Assembly: GCA_029941785.1 (NCBI GenBank)
Contig: JAPYTK010000025.1
Span: forward strand, 1 to 40,763
Origin: Polyangiaceae bacterium
Lineage (GTDB): Bacteria; Myxococcota_A; Polyangia; Polyangiales; Polyangiaceae
DNA length: 40,763 nucleotides
Reading direction: 5' to 3'
A program made the translations under genes and the position numbers. The first letter of the stretch is position 1; every line of letters begins with the position of its first letter. The notes under the pieces were generated by a model. It made no database searches and was not told where the DNA came from. It worked only from the letters and a program-made list of their open reading frames with translations. Below are positions 1 to 6,284 of this stretch, one piece after another.

Positions 1-531
1 GCACTTGATGACGTTGACGCCCATCGCGTGGGCTTGTTTTAGCGTGGCGCCGCCCCGTCCGACGAGCGTCTTTTGGGGCGTGCCCGCTCCGCAGGTGGGC
101 GTGTCGATCACGATGAGGCGGCCCCCCTTGTCACTGCGCGCCGTCAGCTTGCCTTGGCTCAGTTTGGCGGTGAGGGCGGAGATGGCCTCGTGATCCGGTG
201 ATGGATCGCCGGGATGCGCGGACAGCATGGCGATCGTGTAACTGATCGCCATCATTTGCTTTTGCATCGTGTCCGTGGCCTGAATCGGTCCGCTCGAGCC
301 CAGGGGAATCGGACGCGGGGGCATCGGGCGCGGCTTGGCGGATGCTTTGGGCTTGGGCTTGGGCTTGGGCTTTTCTGCCTCGGCCGAGGCTGTCGCCGTC
401 GCGGAGGTCGTCGCGGCGGCCGAGGCGTCGCCATCGGGTTTGTCGCAGGCAGCGAGCAAGAAAAATCCCAGGGCGCCACAGACTGCAATAGTACAGAATC
501 GACGTGTCGAGGTCGTGGTGCGAGCCATCAT
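1..531 (-). CDS. lipoprotein, C-terminus cut by window edge
   Basis: The reading frame is open from an ATG-ATG start at 531/528 to base 1, giving 177 residues with no stop, so the C-terminus lies outside the window. The N-terminus (MMARTTTSTRRF, a hydrophobic stretch, then LAAC) is a lipoprotein signal peptide with the lipobox Cys near residue 31. An Ala/Thr-rich linker with a Lys-Pro run follows, then a compact part containing IDTPTCGAGTP and ending GVNVIKC. This suggests an envelope lipoprotein with a flexible wall-spanning linker and a small disulfide-containing domain. I do not recognise the domain. It diverges from the lipoprotein at 629, and the 97-base gap must hold both promoters. The composition is seen directly; the lipid anchor is inferred from the lipobox. 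Confidence 0.75.
   Translation of the reverse strand, partial: MMARTTTSTRRFCTIAVCGALGFFLLAACDKPDGDASAAATTSATATASAEAEKPKPKPKPKASAKPRPMPPRPIPLGSSGPIQATDTMQKQMMAISYTIAMLSAHPGDPSPDHEAISALTAKLSQGKLTARSDKGGRLIVIDTPTCGAGTPQKTLVGRGGATLKQAHAMGVNVIKC
349..372. repeat. in-frame hexanucleotide tandem repeat (GGGCTT x4)
   Basis: Four perfect copies of GGGCTT lie inside the left-edge lipoprotein gene. Read on the minus strand, each unit encodes Lys-Pro. Unit changes would keep the frame and lengthen or shorten the linker between the lipid anchor and the folded domain by two residues. Confidence 0.85.
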
Positions 532-628
532 GAAGAGGGCTTGTAGCCTAGATCCACCTACGCTGCGATGGCTGTTGCTCATCCAGACACGACGCTCTGG
601 ACTCCAGGCTGCTAAGCTTCACGGACCG

Positions 629-1375
629 ATGCGATTGCCCATGATGTTGTTCGGCTTGGCCATGGGGCTCTGGGCTTGTGGCTCTTCGTCCGAGACGGCG
701 GCGACGGCGAGCGCCTCGGGGACCAACGCCAGCAGCGCTGCATCTTCCGGAGCTGGCGGGCAAGGGGGAGCGAGCAGCAGCGGTGCGAGCATGCCGAGCG
801 GGCAGGGGGGCTCGGCGGGGCAAGGAGGCTCGGTGGGCGCGGCCCAGTGCATGACGATCTGCGATACCCAGGCCCAGCTCGTCTGTCCGGGTTTCGATCA
901 CGTGGGGTGCGTGGCAGATTGCGAGAGCTTGGCTGAAGTCGCGCCGTGGTGCATGACGACGACCGACGCGTTCAACGCCTGCCTCGCCGCTCAATCGGCC
1001 AACAGTTTCGTCTGCGATCCGGAGACCGCTGGCGATGTCGACGCGAAACCGGGCGTGTGCAGCGCTGAAGTCGATGCGGTGCGCGATTGCTGGTTCGAGG
1101 GGCCGAGCGGGGGTCTTCCGGATTTGTCCGCAGCCGTCGCGTCCATTTGCACGGAGCAGAAAAGCTTACCCTGCGCTCACGCGAGCTGCGTCTCCGACTA
1201 CACGGCGCTTCTTGCCGAGAGCGCGACGTGCAACGGCGCCTGGGCGGCGATGTTCGCGTGTGTTGCGAAGATCCCCGACAAGCAGTGGGGCTGCAATAAC
1301 GGCAACCCCAAGCTGCTCAACGATGGCGGGGCTTGCGAGTTTCAGCTCGCGCTCGTCTTCGCCTGCGAGAACTGA
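629..1375 (+). CDS. cysteine-rich lipoprotein of unknown function
   Basis: This 248-residue protein starts MRLPMMLFGLAMGLWACG, a short lipoprotein signal peptide with the lipobox Cys at residue 17. The ATG at 629 is preferred over upstream in-frame ATGs because it places the signal peptide at the N-terminus. After the anchor comes a low-complexity Ser/Gly/Gln linker (about residues 20-70), typical of myxobacterial surface lipoproteins. A globular part with many cysteines in pairs follows (for example CMTICDTQAQLVC), suggesting a disulfide-stabilised periplasmic or surface domain. I do not recognise the family. It is divergent from the lipoprotein at 531 and convergent with the membrane protein ending at 1379, with only three bases between the stops. 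Confidence 0.75.
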   Translation: MRLPMMLFGLAMGLWACGSSSETAATASASGTNASSAASSGAGGQGGASSSGASMPSGQGGSAGQGGSVGAAQCMTICDTQAQLVCPGFDHVGCVADCESLAEVAPWCMTTTDAFNACLAAQSANSFVCDPETAGDVDAKPGVCSAEVDAVRDCWFEGPSGGLPDLSAAVASICTEQKSLPCAHASCVSDYTALLAESATCNGAWAAMFACVAKIPDKQWGCNNGNPKLLNDGGACEFQLALVFACEN

Positions 1376-1378
1376 GCG

Positions 1379-2626
1379 TCAGTCGGTCGCCGACGCGGCG
1401 TCTTCCTCCTCGAGCGCGCCGAGGGCCTCGGCGATCGCTTCGGTGTCGTCTTGGTCGGCGACGTGATCGATGGCGATGCGCAGCTTGGGTGAGGCGACGG
1501 TGCTTGCGACACGTTTCAGGCGTGCACTCTCCGACTCGTCGAGCTGTTCTCCGAGGGCTACGGCCGCGGCGGCGCGATCGACCGCGCGCGAGGCGTGATC
1601 TTCGATCGTGCGCCACAGGGCCTCGATGGAAATGGCTGCGCGCCGGTGGGCCCCGACCTCGAGGCGGGCTTGCAGGGCCTTGACCCAGTCGATGTGAGAG
1701 AGCTCCCCGCGCTGGATCAGGGCCTGGGCTTGGACGGGGACGCGCTGGCGGTGCTGAACGAGCGAGGCGTAAATCCGGGCGTAGATGGCGGGCGTTTCGC
1801 CCGACGACCACTGCTTATGTTCGACGGGGATCCGGTACGTTTCGCCGGAGCGGAGCTGAAGCTCCACTCCGGAGTGTTTCTGGTTTCCGAAGCCCCGTTC
1901 TTTCTCCGCCACCGAGACCACGTCGTCGTAGTCGATGAAGCGCTCGCGCCCCAGCCAGCGCGTGAGCAGGCCATCGGCGCCAACTTCCAGCCGGGTGGGC
2001 GCGTGCTGCACCGTGATCATCGCGACCAAGAATCCGAGCATGCCAATGATGCCGAGGCTGGGGTGGATTTCGGCCAGGATCGCGACGAGCAGACCCATGC
2101 CGACAAGACCGCCGACCCCGACCGCGAAGGCCTTCAATGGCGCGACTGCGCGCATACGCGACAAGGTGCGAAAGCGCCCCACGGTCTGATCGACACCAAA
2201 TCCCAGCGCGCTGAGTACCTGCTCACCTTGGGTCCAGTCGGGTACCGCGATCTCGATGTCGGACCGAAATCGTCCGCGGACGAGCCGCACCCGGGTGTGA
2301 TCGCCGCCCGGCGCCAGGTAGGCGTTCTTGATGGATGTGCGGGGGAAGGACTTCTCGCCGATGTAGAGCGTGTCGTCGTCGGCGCGAAGCTCGGTGGGAA
2401 CGAGGCGCGGGCGGTAGTTGCGCTTGTACAGCCAGAGGTTCAGCACCAGTCCGCCGATGGTCAAGTGCCCGGTCGGGAGGAGAAACAGGGCGTTCCATTT
2501 GACGAGCGCGAGGAGGCCGAGCAGTCCGGTGAGGATGAACGGCGACGCGCCCAGCCATTGAAACCACGGGTTGCGTTTGACCGTGCGGGAGGTGACTTCG
2601 ATACGCTTGGCGTCTTGTCGCGACAT
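1379..2626 (-). CDS. four-TM membrane protein with PH-like segments
   Basis: The 415-residue product has two predicted TM hairpins (about residues 26-66 and 165-207). Each is followed by a beta-rich soluble segment (about 71-145 and 210-285) with phrases such as IDYDDVVSV that resemble bacterial PH-like domains. The last 130 residues are charged and probably helical, ending in an acidic tail (LEEEDAAS). The fold reading is by eye and could be wrong; no catalytic motif is visible. It starts 14 bases after the symporter gene (2641-4125) on the same strand, so the two are probably cotranscribed. A role in membrane or transporter homeostasis is only a context-based guess. Confidence 0.65.
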   Translation of the reverse strand: MSRQDAKRIEVTSRTVKRNPWFQWLGASPFILTGLLGLLALVKWNALFLLPTGHLTIGGLVLNLWLYKRNYRPRLVPTELRADDDTLYIGEKSFPRTSIKNAYLAPGGDHTRVRLVRGRFRSDIEIAVPDWTQGEQVLSALGFGVDQTVGRFRTLSRMRAVAPLKAFAVGVGGLVGMGLLVAILAEIHPSLGIIGMLGFLVAMITVQHAPTRLEVGADGLLTRWLGRERFIDYDDVVSVAEKERGFGNQKHSGVELQLRSGETYRIPVEHKQWSSGETPAIYARIYASLVQHRQRVPVQAQALIQRGELSHIDWVKALQARLEVGAHRRAAISIEALWRTIEDHASRAVDRAAAAVALGEQLDESESARLKRVASTVASPKLRIAIDHVADQDDTEAIAEALGALEEEDAASATD

Positions 2627-2640
2627 CGTCGAGAGCGATC

Positions 2641-4125
2641 TTACTCGCTGTCACCGGCCGCGATGGCGAGAAAGCGCGTGGTCTCGTCTACGTTCGTGTC
2701 TTCGGCTCGGGCGCCGCGCGACAGCCACGCCATGACGATGATGTTGGCGATGAGGCCATAGAGCCCGGCGTGCAGCTTGAGTGGTTGCCAGTCCGGCTTG
2801 AGCACGAACAAGGTCGTGACGAGGGAGCCCGCGATCAGGCCGCCGAGCACGCCCCGTCCCGTGACGCGCTTCAGGTAGAGCGTCGCGAGCACCACGGGCG
2901 CGAACTGAACCACCGCGCCGTAGGCCGACAGCAGCAGCATGACGAGCGACACCCCGTAGGCGTGGGCGATCATGGCCGTGATGTACGACGCGATCATCAC
3001 CACCACGACGAGCCAGCGGATCACCGTGCGCTCGCGTTCGGGCGCCATCTCATGCCCGCCAGCGTGTCGCCAGCCGTCGCGCACGGCGATCGATGCGGCG
3101 GCGTGCACCATGGCGTCACCGGAGGACATCGACGCGGCGAGCGCGCCGGCGCAGAACAGACCGACCAGAACGGCGGGCAGATCGGTGTTCATCAAGATGT
3201 GCGGCAAGATCTGATCGGGGCGCCCGGGGGAGGTGGCGAAGAGCACGCCCGCGAAGCCGATCAAGAACAGCGGGACGAGGAAGATCTGAAAGGTTGGGAA
3301 CAGCACCACCGTGCGGCGGATGGTCTTGTCGTCCTTGGCGGTGAAGGCCTTCATGAACAGGTGCGGCCATACCGACGCGCCGACGGTCGAGACGATGATC
3401 GCCGCAGAGTACTGTCCCCAGGTCCATTTGCTCCCGGGCGCGACGAGGTGTTCCGGTTTCGTGGCGACGATCTGTTCGAACATCGGGCCCACACCGCCGT
3501 AGAGCACCTCGGGCAGGTACAGGCCGAGCCCCCAGGCGAGGACCAACATGAAGATCCCTTGCAGGGTGTTCGTCCAGCCCACGCCGAGCACGCCGCTCTT
3601 GAGCACGTAGGCGAGCACCACGGCGTAGACGATGGCGCCCCCCGCCCAGACCGGCAGCGCGCCGCGGGTGACCGTCTCGAGCACCATGCCGGCGCCCTGG
3701 ATTTGCAGCGCGAGGTAGGGAATGAAAGCGACGACGCTGATGGCGGCCATCACGCCCGCGATCGCCGGGGTGCGAAAGCGGTGGGCGACCATCGCGCCCT
3801 GCGTGACGAATCCGTACTCCCGTCCGAGGCGAGCGGCCCGCGGGCCCAAGAAATAGAAGGGCGCGAAGCCCATGGCGCCGTAGGCGAGGATGTAAAAGGA
3901 TGCGGCGCCCTTGCTGTAGGCCCAGCCCGGCGCCCCGAGGAAGGCGAAGGCGCTGAAGACGGTCGCGCCAGTGATGAAGTACATCACCACGAGCCCGAGG
4001 TTGCGGTCCCCCGCGACGTAGCCGACGGCGGTATTGCTCGCCTTTCGGCCCGGCCACATGCCCACCACGAGCGAGAGCAGGAGGTAGGCTGCGGCCACGC
4101 TGACGACCACGGCTGAAGAGGTCAT
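2641..4125 (-). CDS. sodium:solute symporter (SSS family) permease
   Basis: The 494-residue, very hydrophobic protein has about 13 predicted TM segments, the usual size and topology of the sodium/solute symporter superfamily. Family-like stretches are the N-terminal TM with a following GYVAGDRNLG loop, FSAFAFLGAPGWAYSKG in TM2, and ALAASMSSGDAMVHAAAS around the TM8 sodium-binding region, where the Ser pair is characteristic. It would move a small solute such as a monocarboxylate, amino acid or proline with Na+; the substrate cannot be read from sequence. The start MTSSAVVV follows a 150-base divergent gap shared with the acyltransferase at 4276. The same-strand DUF3311-like gene at 4960 fits the frequent SSS/DUF3311 partnership, although here another gene intervenes. 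Confidence 0.9.
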   Translation of the reverse strand: MTSSAVVVSVAAAYLLLSLVVGMWPGRKASNTAVGYVAGDRNLGLVVMYFITGATVFSAFAFLGAPGWAYSKGAASFYILAYGAMGFAPFYFLGPRAARLGREYGFVTQGAMVAHRFRTPAIAGVMAAISVVAFIPYLALQIQGAGMVLETVTRGALPVWAGGAIVYAVVLAYVLKSGVLGVGWTNTLQGIFMLVLAWGLGLYLPEVLYGGVGPMFEQIVATKPEHLVAPGSKWTWGQYSAAIIVSTVGASVWPHLFMKAFTAKDDKTIRRTVVLFPTFQIFLVPLFLIGFAGVLFATSPGRPDQILPHILMNTDLPAVLVGLFCAGALAASMSSGDAMVHAAASIAVRDGWRHAGGHEMAPERERTVIRWLVVVVMIASYITAMIAHAYGVSLVMLLLSAYGAVVQFAPVVLATLYLKRVTGRGVLGGLIAGSLVTTLFVLKPDWQPLKLHAGLYGLIANIIVMAWLSRGARAEDTNVDETTRFLAIAAGDSE

Positions 4126-4275
4126 GACCAGCGGTGTATTCGCGTTGCCTCTCCGCGTCGCCCCCCAAAGCGCTGTCGTGAGACAGAAGTGACGCGCCGC
4201 GGCAATGTCACAACTCGGTCATACCACCCCGCTGCCGATTGAGCGTACCGGGGCAGGTATGCGATTCTAAAGCGG

Positions 4276-4905
4276 ATGCGAGGACCAAAAGCCACACATG
4301 ACGGCCCGCGGAGCGCCTGGCTCCTGTATTGGGTAGGCCGCGCCTGGATGAAGGTTGCCGGCTGGGATGTCAAAGGTCAGCTTCCCGAGGGTGGCAAGGG
4401 CGTGCTCGTCGCCTCGCCGCACACCAGCAATTGGGATCTGCCGTACATGATCGCCGTCGCTTGGATTTTTCGGTTGCGGATCAACTGGCTCGGCAAGCAC
4501 ACCTTGTTCAAGAGTTGGCGCGGCCCGTTCATGCGGTGGCTCGGCGGTGTGCCCGTCGATCGGAGCGCGTCGCATGGCGTCGTGGACCAGGCTGCCGATC
4601 TGCTCACGGACAGCGACGGGATGTACCTCGCGGTAGCGCCCGCTGGCACCCGATCTCGCGCTGCGCACTGGAAGAGCGGTTTTTATCACATCGCCAACAC
4701 GGCCAAGGTACCCATCGTCTTTGCCTTTCTCGATGTTGAGAACAAGGTTGGCGGCGTCGGGCCGGGCTTCGTTCCGACCGGTGACATTCACGCCGACATG
4801 GACAAGATCCGCGCGTTTTATGACGGCATGAAGGGCTTCCGCCCTGAGCTCAGCACCGTGATGATGCTCAAAGAAGAGATGACCGAAGAAGCCCAGGCGG
4901 CTTGA
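4276..4905 (+). CDS. PlsC-like lysophospholipid acyltransferase
   Basis: This 209-residue protein matches the small 1-acyl-glycerol-3-phosphate acyltransferase family (COG0204 type). The catalytic HX4D motif is HTSNWD at residues 49-54. Blocks LGKHTLFKSWRGPFMRWLGG and VPVDRS (acyl-acceptor binding) and WKSGFYHIA follow in the usual order. Such enzymes acylate a lysophospholipid or related glycerolipid at the inner membrane. One oddity is that the third family motif, normally PEGTR, reads APAGTRSR at 121-128, so the conserved Glu is Ala. Activity or substrate range may therefore differ. The gene stands alone on the plus strand between two minus-strand transport genes. The ATG at 4276 gives the expected N-terminus just before the first hydrophobic helix. 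Confidence 0.85.
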   Translation: MRGPKATHDGPRSAWLLYWVGRAWMKVAGWDVKGQLPEGGKGVLVASPHTSNWDLPYMIAVAWIFRLRINWLGKHTLFKSWRGPFMRWLGGVPVDRSASHGVVDQAADLLTDSDGMYLAVAPAGTRSRAAHWKSGFYHIANTAKVPIVFAFLDVENKVGGVGPGFVPTGDIHADMDKIRAFYDGMKGFRPELSTVMMLKEEMTEEAQAA

Positions 4906-4959
4906 GCGTTCGCCGGTAGGATCGGGGTGCGGGAGACGACGCGCGGCGCCGCGACTCTC

Positions 4960-5163
4960 CTAGCCTTCCTCGCCGGTGGCAAGATGGTAGCTAAGCATCG
5001 CCACGAAGGTCAGCAGCACCCACATGATGCTGTAGGCAAAGGATGGTGGAAGACCGAAGATGAGGGGTGTCGCCCGGTTGCCGAGCGCCGGATACACCGG
5101 CCAAATCAGCGCGACCATGCACACGGCGAAGTAGCTTCCGAGGATGAGGTGTCGACGTTCCAT
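4960..5163 (-). CDS. DUF3311-like small membrane protein
   Basis: The 67-residue protein has two TM segments (about residues 6-25 and 41-60) separated by a short loop containing LIFGLPPSFAYSIMWVLL. This resembles DUF3311 proteins, which carry a GLP-aromatic turn before the second helix and are usually encoded next to SSS-family symporters, where they are thought to be accessory subunits. A same-strand symporter does lie downstream (2641-4125), but the plus-strand acyltransferase sits between them. The assignment rests on length, topology and that motif. The function of DUF3311 itself is not established. Confidence 0.65.
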   Translation of the reverse strand: MERRHLILGSYFAVCMVALIWPVYPALGNRATPLIFGLPPSFAYSIMWVLLTFVAMLSYHLATGEEG

Positions 5164-5249
5164 CGCGTGGGAGCCATGTTTCGGCTGACGGCTGCGTGGG
5201 TCAAGTCCGCTGGTGTCTGGTTCGGCCCCCGGATGTGCTCAAGAGCTGA

Positions 5250-5861
5250 TCAGGGCACGATCCGAAGTGGCGTGCGTGGCGATCCGTCGGCGTGGCATCC
5301 CGGTCGGTGGAAGGCGAAAACGTCCTCGATCCAATCGTTGTCGAGTGCGACGCAACCAAGTGTCCAATCGCCCGACTCCTCTCCTCCTCCCCCTCCGTGG
5401 ACTTGCAGGTAACTACCAAGCGGTGTGTTTTGCGGCGCGAGACGGCAGCTTCGATTGGCCCGCTCGATGGCATCGTGCTGTCTGCGTGTGATTTGTTTTT
5501 CGGCCAGGCCCCGCTGGGCATCTTGCACATTCGGATAACCGATCTGCAAGGTCCGGTGGAAGCGGCTGTGCCACTTTCCCGTGATCAGGTACTCGCCCTC
5601 CGGCGTCCGGCCGTCTCCTTCGTGGTGCTTGTGGCCCGCTGGCGTGAAACCGAGCGAGACATCGTAGCGACCGGCAATTGTATCGCCACACAGCAGCTCG
5701 AGAGTGCGCTCGGACTTGTCGACAACAATGGAACGCGCGCCGCTGCATGAGGAGAGGAGCGACGATTGGACGGGGAGCGGCGCATTATCTGCGGGCGCGA
5801 TCGCCCCGCAACTAAAGACGGCTGCGAGGGCCGTACAGAGAAGGTGACGGTGTGGGGGCAT
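5250..5861 (-). CDS. L,D-transpeptidase family protein (YafK-like)
   Basis: From the ATG at 5861 the product is 203 residues with a hydrophobic N-terminus (about residues 6-24), a signal peptide; a lipobox reading of VFSC is possible but weak. The L,D-transpeptidase (YkuD) catalytic signature is present: His155-Gly156 in YLQVHGG and the nucleophile Cys170 in DWTLGCVAL. Upstream motifs GHKHHEGDGRTPEGEY (76-91) and IGYPNVQDA match the YafK/DpaA branch, some members of which cleave or form links between peptidoglycan and outer-membrane proteins. It therefore probably acts in the periplasm on the meso-diaminopimelate cross-link. A longer frame opens at 5981, but its extra 40 residues would put the signal peptide internally, so 5861 is preferred. 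Confidence 0.85.
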   Translation of the reverse strand: MPPHRHLLCTALAAVFSCGAIAPADNAPLPVQSSLLSSCSGARSIVVDKSERTLELLCGDTIAGRYDVSLGFTPAGHKHHEGDGRTPEGEYLITGKWHSRFHRTLQIGYPNVQDAQRGLAEKQITRRQHDAIERANRSCRLAPQNTPLGSYLQVHGGGGGEESGDWTLGCVALDNDWIEDVFAFHRPGCHADGSPRTPLRIVP

Positions 5862-5988
5862 GTTGAGCCTCGCGAGTGTTGGGTGCAGCGAGCCTGACGA
5901 CGGCGAAAACCGCTGCCGCCCGCTCATTCCATGCATCGCTTCCGGATGACAAAGTGTGACTATCTGTCGAAAACTTCTCACTTTCGAT

Positions 5989-5994
5989 CATAAT
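5989..5994 (+). promoter_or_regulatory. possible -10 element (CATAAT)
   Basis: CATAAT lies about 25 bases before the start of the 59-residue membrane protein. A weak -35-like TGTCGA is 18 bases upstream of it. This is a candidate sigma-70-type promoter in a locally AT-rich gap, judged by eye. Confidence 0.25.
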
Positions 5995-6018
5995 TTCCAA
6001 GTGTTGCGACAGTGAGGT

Positions 6019-6198
6019 ATGATGCGTTCGGTGGGGACTGCGATTTTCAATATCGTTGTGGGCTTGGGCTTGCTCGTCGCTGGCTTGAGCGGAGAGTTCA
6101 ATCTGATTGGCACGAGCAGTCCGACTCTGCTCGCGCTTGTTGGCGGGTTGATCGGGGCGCTAGGGATCTTTCAACTCTCCAAGGCACGCCGCCGCTGA
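6019..6198 (+). CDS. small two-TM membrane protein (59 residues)
   Basis: A 59-codon frame starts at ATG-ATG (6019/6022), with GAGG just upstream giving better spacing to the second ATG, and ends at TGA 6196-6198. The product has two hydrophobic helices (about residues 7-22 and 36-51) joined by a short SGEFNLIGTSSP loop, and ends in a positively charged tail KARRR. Helical hairpin plus positive tail suggests an inner-membrane protein with both ends in the cytoplasm. No family is recognised. It lies 86 bases upstream of the large lipoprotein gene and divergent from the L,D-transpeptidase. The hydrophobic pattern makes a real gene more likely than chance. Confidence 0.55.
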   Translation: MMRSVGTAIFNIVVGLGLLVAGLSGEFNLIGTSSPTLLALVGGLIGALGIFQLSKARRR

Positions 6199-6284
6199 TC
6201 GCGGGATGCGATCGCCAAGATCGCGTCGCCGAGCCGGAGCTGGTAGTGATACCTCTTGTGGTATTTGCTATTGGGAGAGGTCGG

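Noticed and set aside
1595-2761. 388-codon plus-strand frame opposite the PH-like membrane protein
   Set aside because: Composition is an antisense shadow of a high-GC gene: no signal, membrane segment or family motif, whereas the minus frame has clear TM helices.
2770-4116. 448-codon plus-strand frame opposite the symporter
   Set aside because: It is rich in His, Asp, Glu and Arg, as expected from the complement of TM codons. The minus frame is the symporter.
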